A DNA stretch of 64,000 bases, taken from the NCBI GenBank assembly GCA_903881085.1, contig CAIRSA010000573.1, forward strand, positions 1-64,000, read 5' to 3'. This document shows, piece by piece, positions 43,540 to 50,351 of the stretch (position 1 is the stretch's first letter; every line of letters begins with the position of its first letter). The notes under the pieces are model-generated. The model did no database searches. It was not told the origin of the DNA and saw nothing but the letters and a program-made list of their open reading frames with translations. Source of the stretch: an uncultured Acidobacteriia bacterium (GTDB lineage Bacteria; Acidobacteriota; Terriglobia; Bryobacterales; Bryobacteraceae). Made by a program: the position numbers and the translations under genes.

Positions 43540-44217
43540 ATGCCCAACGAAATCAAATTTAATTCTTCGCTGGAATGCCGCCTTTTTGTGAAGGCGCCAT
43601 CCACGCCCGTGGAGAACCCGCTAATCGTGCTCGCACTGCATGGTTACGGCCAGTCAGCGTCTGTCATGCTTCGCCTGACAGACACCATGTTTCACGGGCG
43701 GGCAGTGATTGCCGCGCTGCAAGCGCCCAACCAACATTACGTATCGCTCACCACACCGGAATCACCAGTGGTTCACAATTGGGGCACCCGCGAAAACTGG
43801 GCAGCCTCCGTGCGGCTGCATCACGACATGGTGCTGCAATCGCTAGCGTATCTCGAAACGCAATTCCACGCCGGGCCCGGGCGAATCCTGCTGCTCGGAT
43901 TTTCCCAGCCCGTGGGCCTGAACTACCGCTTTGCCGGCACGCACCCGAATCAGGTAGGCGGCATCGTTGGGCTCTGCGGGGGCGTTCCGAAAGACTGGGA
44001 AGGCGATGCGTACCAGAACTTCTCCACCCCTATTCTCCACATTTCGCGCGATGCCGACGAGTTCTTCCCCAACGCAGTCGTGGAAGGGTTTCCGGCTCGC
44101 CTGCGCCACCATGCGTCGGACGTGGAATTCCACTTGCTGCCCGGGGCACATCGCTTCCCATCAAAGGCTGCCCACGTCGTCAATCCGTGGCTGGAGCGGG
44201 TTTTTGGCTATCGCTGA
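43540..44217 (+). CDS. alpha/beta hydrolase (phospholipase/carboxylesterase type)
   Basis: 225 residues from ATG 43540; a TTG at 43528 would add four residues. LIVLALHGYGQSASVM is the oxyanion region, GFSQP holds the Ser nucleophile (family usually GFSQG), ISRDADEFFP the Asp and GAHRFPSKA the His. Cytoplasmic esterase, substrate unknown. Its end overlaps uvrC tail-to-tail by 38 bases. Confidence 0.82.
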   Translation: MPNEIKFNSSLECRLFVKAPSTPVENPLIVLALHGYGQSASVMLRLTDTMFHGRAVIAALQAPNQHYVSLTTPESPVVHNWGTRENWAASVRLHHDMVLQSLAYLETQFHAGPGRILLLGFSQPVGLNYRFAGTHPNQVGGIVGLCGGVPKDWEGDAYQNFSTPILHISRDADEFFPNAVVEGFPARLRHHASDVEFHLLPGAHRFPSKAAHVVNPWLERVFGYR

Positions 44218-45976
44218 TTCGCTTGGCCGCGGCCGGCCCAATCACCTTTGCCAGTTCTTCTTCGCTGGCGGAAGTGACACGATCGGCGCTGCCGAATTCG
44301 CGTAGCAGTTTCTGCACTGTCCGTTCGCCGATTCCTTCGATCTGGGTTAGCTCCGACGTCAACCGGCTGGCATTGCGGCGGCTGCGATGGAAGGTGACGG
44401 CAAAGCGGTGCGCCTCATCGCGTACCGTTTGTACCAGGTGCAGCACTGGCGAGTACCGGTCAAGAATGATCGGCTCGTCTTCCTGACCCAACACATAGAT
44501 CCACTCTTCGCGCTTGGCGATCGATGCCACCGATTGATTGATGATGCCCAACTCTTCCAGCGCACCGGCCGCGGCGTGCAACTGCCCCAGGCCGCCATCG
44601 ATAAGAATCAGGTCGGGCCGCGGCGTGTCGTTCGAATAGCGCCGCGTAACCACTTCGCGCATGGACGCAAAATCGTCGTTACCTTCCACCGTGCGGATGA
44701 TGAACTTGCGGTAGTCGGACTTCTTCATGCGGCCGTCTTCCCACACCACCATGCTCGCCACTTTGTCGGTTCCCTGAATGTGCGAAATGTCGAAGCACTC
44801 AATGCGCTTCGGCGGCTCAGGCAGATTCAAGGCGTCCTGCATCGCTTCCTGAATGGCTTTTGACGAAGGCTTCAGCACGCGGAAGCGCGCATCGAAACTG
44901 TGCTTGGCGTTGGTTTCCACCAGATCGAGCATGGCCTTCTTCTGCCCGCGCTGCGGCGTGACGATCTCAACCTTGCGCCCACGCTTTTCGCTCAACGTTT
45001 CAGACAGCAGTTCCAGATCTTCAAATTCGACTGGCATGTGGATCAGCGTGGGAATGTACTGCTGGTCCAGATACACCTGCTTGATCAGCGCCGAAAAAAA
45101 GTCCTGCGGAATGAAATCCAGTTGATCTTCCCAGAAGAACTCGCGCCGGTCCACAATGCGTCCGCGCCGCAGGTGGAACAGGTTGACGGCGATCAGAGGA
45201 GGTTCGGCGTAGTAAGCGAAGATGTCGATGTCGTCGCCTTCAGCGGCGTCCATCTTCTGCTTCTCTTCGATCTCTTCGACGGTAGCCAACAGATCGCGAA
45301 TCGCTCCGGCCTCTTCAAAGCGCAGGTCTTCGGAAGCGGCCTCCATTCGCGCCCGCAAATCGCGCGCCAGATCGCGATGGCGGCCTTCCAGGAAGAGCTT
45401 GGCATTGGCCACGGCGATGGCATAGGCTGCGTCCGTCGTCAGCCCCTCTACGCAGGGGCCCAGACAGCGTTTGATGTGATACTGCAGGCAGGGATGCGTA
45501 TGCTTGCGCGAAAAATCCACTTTGCACGACGGCACCAGAAAACTGCGGTGGATGAAGTGCACGATACGATAAGCCAGGTTGCCGGGAAAATAGGGGCCAT
45601 AATAGGTGGCGCCGTCTTTGCGCAACCGCCGCGTCACATAGACACGCGGATATTTTTCGGCCGTGAGTTTGATGTATGGGTACGTCTTGTCGTCGCGCAG
45701 CAGAATGTTGTAGCGCGGCTTGTACTGCTTGATCAGGTTGTTTTCAAGCGCCAGCGCCTCTTTTTCGTTGTCGACGACGATGTAGTCCAGATCGCGCGCT
45801 TCCGAAATCAGCGTCCCGGTCTTCATATCGGCCAACCGGTCGTCTGAAAAATAGTTCCGCACGCGCGAACGCAGGTTCTTCGCTTTGCCTACGTAGATGA
45901 CGGCGTTGGCGGCGTCCTTGTATAGATACACCCCCGGCAGCAAGGGCAACTGCGCGGCTTTTTCACGAAGGTCCAT
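44180..45976 (-). CDS. uvrC: excinuclease ABC subunit C
   Basis: 598 residues from ATG 45976; the frame runs to 46069 but MDLREKAAQLPLLPGVYLYKD is the normal UvrC start. It makes both incisions in nucleotide-excision repair. The N-terminal GIY-YIG domain keeps its Arg (VGKAKNLRSRVRNYF), a UVR motif is at LRFEEAGAIRDLLATVEEI, the RNase-H-like domain at ECFDISHIQGTDKVASMV and DLILIDGGLGQL, and a C-terminal helix-hairpin-helix at IEGIGERTVQKLLREFG. Complete. Confidence 0.96.
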   Translation of the reverse strand: MDLREKAAQLPLLPGVYLYKDAANAVIYVGKAKNLRSRVRNYFSDDRLADMKTGTLISEARDLDYIVVDNEKEALALENNLIKQYKPRYNILLRDDKTYPYIKLTAEKYPRVYVTRRLRKDGATYYGPYFPGNLAYRIVHFIHRSFLVPSCKVDFSRKHTHPCLQYHIKRCLGPCVEGLTTDAAYAIAVANAKLFLEGRHRDLARDLRARMEAASEDLRFEEAGAIRDLLATVEEIEEKQKMDAAEGDDIDIFAYYAEPPLIAVNLFHLRRGRIVDRREFFWEDQLDFIPQDFFSALIKQVYLDQQYIPTLIHMPVEFEDLELLSETLSEKRGRKVEIVTPQRGQKKAMLDLVETNAKHSFDARFRVLKPSSKAIQEAMQDALNLPEPPKRIECFDISHIQGTDKVASMVVWEDGRMKKSDYRKFIIRTVEGNDDFASMREVVTRRYSNDTPRPDLILIDGGLGQLHAAAGALEELGIINQSVASIAKREEWIYVLGQEDEPIILDRYSPVLHLVQTVRDEAHRFAVTFHRSRRNASRLTSELTQIEGIGERTVQKLLREFGSADRVTSASEEELAKVIGPAAAKRISDSQKPAPATD

Positions 45977-45996
45977 ACAGGGGCTATACTCTAATT

Positions 45997-46407
45997 GTGT
46001 CACGCGCTTTTCAACTTGTCCTGTTTTTCGGGTTGACGGTCGGGGGATTTGCCCAACCACCCAAACCACAGCAGTCCACCCCTCCTCCTGTTATTAAAGA
46101 AGAGGATCCGCCTGAAGAAGACGCCTCTCTGATCCCCAAAGAGTATGTCCTGAACCCGCTGCAGGCCTCAAAAGAGCTCATCACCGGCAACTATTACTTC
46201 AAAAAGGGCAACTGGAAGGCAGCCGTGAAGCGGTTCACTGAGGCTACCCGTTGGGATCCGGGCAACGCCGAAGCCCAACTGCGCCTGGGCGAGACCTACG
46301 AAAAGCAGAAGGACATGAAGAACGCCCGCGTGGCCTACGCCAAGTATCTGGAACTCGCACCCGACGCGAAAAACGCCTCTTCCATTCGCAAGAAGCTAAA
46401 AGGGTAA
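45997..46407 (+). CDS. small secreted TPR protein
   Basis: 136 residues, GTG start at 45997. Signal peptide VLFFGLTVGGFAQ, then a Pro/Glu-rich linker and two to three TPR units (GNYYFKKGNWKAAVKRFTEATRWDP, EAQLRLGETYEKQKDMKNARVAYAKYLELAP). It resembles the C-terminal part of BamD/YbgF-like periplasmic TPR proteins. Divergent from uvrC with only 20 bases between starts. Confidence 0.8.
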   Translation: MSRAFQLVLFFGLTVGGFAQPPKPQQSTPPPVIKEEDPPEEDASLIPKEYVLNPLQASKELITGNYYFKKGNWKAAVKRFTEATRWDPGNAEAQLRLGETYEKQKDMKNARVAYAKYLELAPDAKNASSIRKKLKG

Positions 46408-46427
46408 GACAGGCAATCCGCCTATCA

Positions 46428-46443
46428 GGCTCGCCTGCGAGCC
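46428..46443. terminator. short hairpin between convergent genes
   Basis: GGCTCGC-CT-GCGAGCC is a perfect 7-bp stem lying between the stop of the TPR gene (46407) and that of the HU-TIR gene (46452). No T-run on either side, so termination activity is uncertain. Confidence 0.35.
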
Positions 46444-46451
46444 GCATGCCC

Positions 46452-47009
46452 TCACCGCCGCTCCATCACCTTCAAAATATTCTGGACGCCGCTGTCAAAA
46501 TCCGGAAACAGATCGACATACTGAATCGATTGCGTAATCCGCGACGGCACCTGGCACTCTTCGATGCGCACAGGGATGAAGAAAACCTCGTCTAGCGGAA
46601 TATGGCTGGCGCAATCCAGCGCGTAGCGCAGCTCGGAATGGAACATCCCCCGCTTGGTCGCCGAAAGATTGGAAAAACAGGCCACGAAATAGTCGGATAT
46701 GCCAATGGCCCGCTCGATCGCCCGGGGCCAGTTCTGCCCCGGCAGCAATCGCTGTTTGTCGAGCCAAGGCTCATACCCCTGTACTTCAAACTTCTGAAAC
46801 AGACGCAGCACGGTTTCATAATCTTCATCTGCATAGGCGATGAAGACTCTTTTCGTTCGCCGCGATTCGAACTCAAATCCGCCTTTGGGGTCCGGCCGGA
46901 ATACACCCAAGCCCTTGATTTCAATAGCAGAACCCTCTTCCAGGCACTCCCGCAACAGCAGCGCAACCTGGTGGCTGTCGAGCTTTAAGGTAGACTTAAT
47001 CTTTCCCAT
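46452..47009 (-). CDS. HU-like domain fused to a TIR domain
   Basis: 185 residues from ATG 47009, with AGAAAGG five bases upstream; the frame extends to 47024. Residues 1-50 match the HU/IHF core (helix DSHQVALLLRECLEEG, then AIEIKGLGVFRP, the equivalent of the HU GFGTF turn), but the DNA-binding arm is short. Residues 53-185 are a TIR domain: RVFIAYADEDYETVLRLF, EVQGYEPWLDKQRLLPGQNWP (BB-loop region), SDYFVACFSN, and FHSELRYALD with the putative catalytic Glu. The start overlaps the end of a stand-alone HU-like gene by 14 bases. A likely effector whose TIR activity is gated by HU-HU contact or DNA, by inference. Confidence 0.8.
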   Translation of the reverse strand: MGKIKSTLKLDSHQVALLLRECLEEGSAIEIKGLGVFRPDPKGGFEFESRRTKRVFIAYADEDYETVLRLFQKFEVQGYEPWLDKQRLLPGQNWPRAIERAIGISDYFVACFSNLSATKRGMFHSELRYALDCASHIPLDEVFFIPVRIEECQVPSRITQSIQYVDLFPDFDSGVQNILKVMERR

Positions 47010-47220
47010 TGGCCTTTCTCTCAAAGCGAAAATAGGGTTTCTCCCCCGCTATGAAGGTCCCGAGGCCAGGCAGCCTAACACTCTCTCCATTTCTAATGTT
47101 TTCAATGATTTCTGTGACAACCCGATCGACCTGATCGGCGGCGGCAGAGCTCGGGATCCCGGCCTTGCGCGCCAGACGTTGAGTTAATTCTCGGTTCTTC
47201 ATCCGGCCGAAGATTAACAT
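46996..47220 (-). CDS. short HU/IHF-like protein
   Basis: 74 residues (68 if ATG 47202, MKNREL, is used; no decisive ribosome binding site). LTQRLARKAGIPSSAAADQVDRVVTEIIENIRNGESVRLPGLGTF follows the HU pattern closely: two helices, then the strand with GLGTF. It ends about 18 residues later, so the long beta-arm and C-terminal helix of normal HU (about 90 residues) are missing. Directly upstream of and overlapping the HU-TIR gene, it is probably its heterodimer partner. Confidence 0.8.
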   Translation of the reverse strand: MLIFGRMKNRELTQRLARKAGIPSSAAADQVDRVVTEIIENIRNGESVRLPGLGTFIAGEKPYFRFERKANGKD

Positions 47221-47440
47221 TGCGTAATCGGCGATTGATCTTCCCCACTGGGAGTCAAGTGGACTAAAGCATTCATCTGAAGAGGGTTAGGTGCTAAAAA
47301 GTATTTTAAATCGATCTGTGACCGGTTTCATAGATGAAGCATTTTTAATTGCATCTTAAGGTCATGTTCATAATGGCATGGCACACTACTGTTGATGGCG
47401 CTTAACCCGCCTCATAAATCCTAAAGGAGACAATATCAAA
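47221..47440. other. divergent intergenic region between HU and the small secreted protein
   Basis: 220 bases, AT-rich for this window. AAGGAGA at 47423-47429 is the ribosome binding site of the 47-aa gene. I see no RNA gene and no clear promoter hexamer pair. Confidence 0.4.
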
Positions 47441-47584
47441 ATGAAAAAGCTCATGTCCGTGATGCTCGGCCTCACCCTGATCGTCGCAGTTGCCGCTCCG
47501 TCGTTCGCTGCAGACGGAACCGACACCAAGAAGGAAGAGAAGAAGAAGAAGGGCAAGAAGAAGAAGGACGCAGAACCCAAATAG
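47441..47584 (+). CDS. 47-aa secreted lysine-rich protein
   Basis: A short gene. ATG 47441 follows an excellent AAAGGAGA site; TAG 47582-47584. The first 23 residues are a clean signal peptide (MKKLMSVMLGLTLIVAVAAP, SFAA). The mature part has 24 residues, mostly Lys/Glu/Asp (KKEEKKKKGKKKKD). Similar tiny Lys-rich exported proteins are, from memory, common in acidobacteria. It may bind polyanions or nucleic acids outside the membrane; unproven. Two hairpins follow. Confidence 0.75.
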   Translation: MKKLMSVMLGLTLIVAVAAPSFAADGTDTKKEEKKKKGKKKKDAEPK

Positions 47585-47596
47585 TTTGGGATTCCG

Positions 47597-47687
47597 CGGA
47601 TTTTTTTAATCCGTTCTAATCGCGCAGCGTCCCCCTAACGGGCTGGGCCTGCGCGATTAATGTTTTAAACCGGGCGGCCCATTTTTT
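47597..47687 (+). terminator. hairpin cluster after the 47-aa gene
   Basis: Three elements in order: CGGATT-TTTTT-AATCCG (47597-47613); TAATCGCGCAG (47617-47627) pairing perfectly with CTGCGCGATTA (47649-47659); and a short GGG/CCC stem followed by six T (47682-47687). The last has the form of a weak intrinsic terminator. Confidence 0.5.
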
Positions 47688-47714
47688 GTTGCCAGTGTTT
47701 GGGTTTCGGCCTTG

Positions 47715-48050
47715 TCAACCCAATTCCATGATCTGCCTAAGCCCATCTTCGAGTGCCTCAAGTTCCGCTGCTTTTATCGTCCCCACCCTGCCCTTCAATC
47801 GTTCTTTGGCCACTGCCCGAATCTGATCGCTGACTGCGACAACTTCCCGTCCATTGCAAGTAACAGGAATTAGTATCGGTGGGCTGGCCTTCGGTGAACT
47901 CGACAACGGCACAACAAGGACGGTTCTTCTTCTTTGATTCAGCACGTTTACTGATACAACCACACAAGGCCTTGTATTGCGTATCGCGGAACCAAGTGCA
48001 GGGTCCAGGGCTACTAACTAAATATCTCCGCGATTCTGAACTACTTCCAC
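47715..48050 (-). pseudogene. MazF/PemK-type toxin gene with an early stop codon
   Basis: From GTG 48050 the frame reads ten residues (VEVVQNRGDI), then TAG (48018-48020), then continues in the same frame to a natural end: LVALDPALGSAIRNTRPC, VVVSVNVLNQRRRTVLVVPLSS, DQIRAVAKERLKGRVGTI. This is MazF/PemK from end to end, 111 codons; the TAG stands where the family has Tyr in GDIYLV. The GTG at 47963 could start only the C-terminal 82 residues, without the N-terminal strand, so the toxin is probably dead. It follows an equally damaged antitoxin gene. Confidence 0.8.
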
Positions 48051-48235
48051 GGTTCCGCCATCCGGTTGAGGATCCCATCGAATTCCTTCTCGATTTCCCT
48101 CACCTAAAGATCCTGATTGGCCGCCTCGCATGAGCGAATCAGTTCAAGATTGCGCTGGGCCAGTCGAGCCGCCATTGCCTCACTTACAAAATGAGAACGG
48201 TCCCGGGATGGGACCAGGGGGACTGCCAGATTACC
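48041..48235 (-). pseudogene. remnant of the antitoxin partner of the MazF-type gene
   Basis: Reading towards the toxin: NLAVPLVPSRD, RSHFVSEAMAARLAQRNLELI, RSCEAANQDL, then TAG (48104-48106), then VREIEKEFDGILNRMAEPWK and a natural TAG overlapping the toxin start. The order (short strand, SHFVSEAM helix, LELIRSCEAANQD, EIEKEFD, EPW) is that of ribbon-helix-helix antitoxins of MazF modules. The part between PLVP and RSHF is shorter than expected and no start codon is convincing. Confidence 0.65.
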
Positions 48236-48249
48236 AGAATGCCTTAAGC

Positions 48250-48894
48250 TTACGAACCCGCACACCACGCCAGCGCGTTCTTGATCAACTGCCGGTACCC
48301 CGCATCCCGATGCGCCTCTTTGCCATGCCCCAACTGCACGTAAACCACCCGCGACTTCGAATAAGCGCTGATCCATGCCAGCGGCCCATCGCTCAACGGG
48401 TTATCCGTGCGTAGCAGCACCTTCGAATCCGGCGAGATCCACATGCCGTGATACGTTTCGTCATGGATCTTCATGTCATGCAATCCGGCCGTCACCGCAT
48501 GCTTTGCGACAACCTTCACATCCATATCCACATCGTGCTTGTACGTGGATGACTTCAACAAATACACCCCGCCCACCAGTTCGCGATACCACGCCCAGTC
48601 GTTATAGCTGCAGATGGCATGGTGCATGATCAGGATTCCCTTCCCCGCCTCGGCGAAGTTCATCAGATTGGTCTTCTGCTTATCCGTCAAATCGGTCGCC
48701 ATGTCGTACAGCACCAGCACGTCATAGTTGCGCCGCATGTCGGTGTCGAACGCCTTCGGATTCGACTTCACGTCCACGGTATCGTCAAACAGGCTATGGA
48801 ACGAATTGTCGTAGTTATGCCCGCCGGTCACCAGCAGCACGCGCGGCGCGGCCTGAAGCACGCTCAAACTCATCAAACATAACAGCAGTCTCAC
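48250..48894 (-). CDS. ThuA-like secreted protein
   Basis: 214 residues, GTG start at 48894 overlapping the DUF1501 stop (GTGA). Signal peptide RLLLCLMSLSVLQA. The ThuA fold (glutamine-amidotransferase-like) is seen in RVLLVTGGHNYDNSFHSLF, YDVLVLYDM, GKGILIMHHAICSYNDW, ITAGLHD-like KHAVTAGLHDMKIHDETYHGM and VVYVQLGHGKEAHRDAGY. Linked in many genomes to sugar metabolism. Third gene of the PSD1-DUF1501-ThuA operon. Confidence 0.88.
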   Translation of the reverse strand: MRLLLCLMSLSVLQAAPRVLLVTGGHNYDNSFHSLFDDTVDVKSNPKAFDTDMRRNYDVLVLYDMATDLTDKQKTNLMNFAEAGKGILIMHHAICSYNDWAWYRELVGGVYLLKSSTYKHDVDMDVKVVAKHAVTAGLHDMKIHDETYHGMWISPDSKVLLRTDNPLSDGPLAWISAYSKSRVVYVQLGHGKEAHRDAGYRQLIKNALAWCAGS

Positions 48895-50351
48895 GCAATC
48901 ACCTCACGAATCAACTCACCGCCGGTCTGGCTCAACTGTTTGAACCGTCCGGAGTGGAAGTAAGTCAGCTTGGCGTCATCCAATCCCATCAAGTGCAGAA
49001 TCGTCACGTGCAGATCCTTCAATGGATGCACCACCTCAATCGCCTTCTGCCCGGTCTCATCGGTCGCCCCGACAATCGTGCCCGCTTTCGTCCCGCCGCC
49101 AGCGAACCACACCGGCATTGCGCCGGCATTGTGATCGCGGCCCCAGGCCTTGGCGCCTTTGCGCACGCCATTATCGGCCGAGCGGCCAAACTCGCCCGCC
49201 CACACGATCAACGTGCTGTCGAGCAACCCCGTCCGCTTCAGATCCTTTATCAACGCCGCGATCGGTTTATCCACGGCGCGCATGCGATTGCCATGCGCCG
49301 TCGCGATGTCATCATGCGAATCCCAACCCGAGGCGATCACCTGCACGAACCGCACCCCCCGCTCCACCAGCCGCCGGGCCAGCAAGCAACGTCGACCGAA
49401 GTTGGCCGAATCCGGATCGTCCAGCCCATACATGGCTCGCGTAGCCCCCGTCTCTTTTTCAATCGCCATCGCCTCCGGCATCTCCGCCTGCATGCGATAC
49501 GCCAGTTCGTAGCTCTCCATCCGCGCCACCAGTTCGGCATGATCCGGATGTTGCGCCGCGTGCGCCTTGTTCATGCTCGCCAGCACATCGAGATTCGCAC
49601 GCAATGACTCGCGCGAAACACCCGCCGGCGGCGACATGTCTAACACCGGTGAACCCTCAGCCCGCAACGCCACGCCCTGGAACTGCGGCGGCAGGAACCC
49701 GCTCGACCAGTTCGTCGCGCCGCCCTGCGGATACATCAGATCAGGCAGCACCAGAAACGACGGCAGGTTCTCATTCTCCGTGCCCAACCCATACGACACC
49801 CATGACCCGATCGCCGGGTCCGCGCCAAACGGACTTCCCGTGTTCAGATGAAACAGCGCCGTCGGATGATTGGTGTTCTCCGCAATGCCGCCGCGATAAA
49901 AGCAGATGTCGTCGGCGCACCCGGCAAGATTCGCGAACAGCGTGTTCATCTCCACACCCGCCTGGCCCGCGCGGCGGAACTCAAACGGACTGGTAACGTA
50001 GTAACGCTTGCCGCTCTCCATCTGCGACGCGAACTTGTCCTTGCGGGCAAATTCGGTCATGTGCAGCTCTTTCAGCTTCGGCTTGGGATCGAACGTATCG
50101 ATGTGGCTCGGCCCGCCTTCCATCAACAGAAAGATGCACGCCTTAGCTTTGGCCGCGTGATGCGGCTTCTTGGCCCCGTGCAGCAAGGATGAGAACGCCA
50201 CGCTGGCCAGGCCGGCGCCCGCGCGATACAAAAACTCGCGCCGATGAGTAGGCGCCCGGGACGGACCACTCTGTCCTAAGCGAAGCGCGCGGACAGAGCG
50301 GTCCGTCCCCTCCAACCTAACACCGCGATTAATAAACATAAGCGAACTCAT
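48891..50351 (-). CDS. DUF1501 secreted protein with a palindromic insertion in its N-terminus
   Basis: 486 residues. Body typical: FLLMEGGPSHIDTFDPKP, TLIVWAGEFGRSADNG, GRDHNAGAMPVWFAGGG, HVTILHLMGLDDAKL. The start ATG 50351 gives the same 23-base overlap with PSD1 as in pair no. 1. However, the usual Tat motif N-R-R-x-F-L is split: MSSLMFINR, then about 27 residues encoded by an inverted repeat (50256-50307), then RREFLYRAGAG. The frame is kept, so the protein may still be made, but its signal now has a long arginine-rich N-region. Confidence 0.9.
   Translation of the reverse strand: MSSLMFINRGVRLEGTDRSVRALRLGQSGPSRAPTHRREFLYRAGAGLASVAFSSLLHGAKKPHHAAKAKACIFLLMEGGPSHIDTFDPKPKLKELHMTEFARKDKFASQMESGKRYYVTSPFEFRRAGQAGVEMNTLFANLAGCADDICFYRGGIAENTNHPTALFHLNTGSPFGADPAIGSWVSYGLGTENENLPSFLVLPDLMYPQGGATNWSSGFLPPQFQGVALRAEGSPVLDMSPPAGVSRESLRANLDVLASMNKAHAAQHPDHAELVARMESYELAYRMQAEMPEAMAIEKETGATRAMYGLDDPDSANFGRRCLLARRLVERGVRFVQVIASGWDSHDDIATAHGNRMRAVDKPIAALIKDLKRTGLLDSTLIVWAGEFGRSADNGVRKGAKAWGRDHNAGAMPVWFAGGGTKAGTIVGATDETGQKAIEVVHPLKDLHVTILHLMGLDDAKLTYFHSGRFKQLSQTGGELIREVIA
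50256..50307. repeat. palindromic element inserted inside the DUF1501 reading frame
   Basis: Arms 50256-50274 (GGGACGGACCACTCTGTCC) and 50289-50307 (GGACAGAGCGGTCCGTCCC) pair over 19 bases with one mismatch around a 14-base loop. Palindromes with the core GGGACGGACCGCTCTGTCC are, from memory, dispersed in Solibacter-type genomes. Here it lies between residues 9 and 37 of the protein and preserves the frame. Confidence 0.7.

Noticed and set aside
43540..44217. GFSQP instead of GFSQG around the nucleophile as a sign of inactivation
   Set aside because: Ser, Asp and His are all present; a Pro after the nucleophile elbow is a tolerable change.
46428..46443. Intrinsic terminator
   Set aside because: Stem is perfect but no T-run follows on either strand, so kept only as a low-confidence hairpin.
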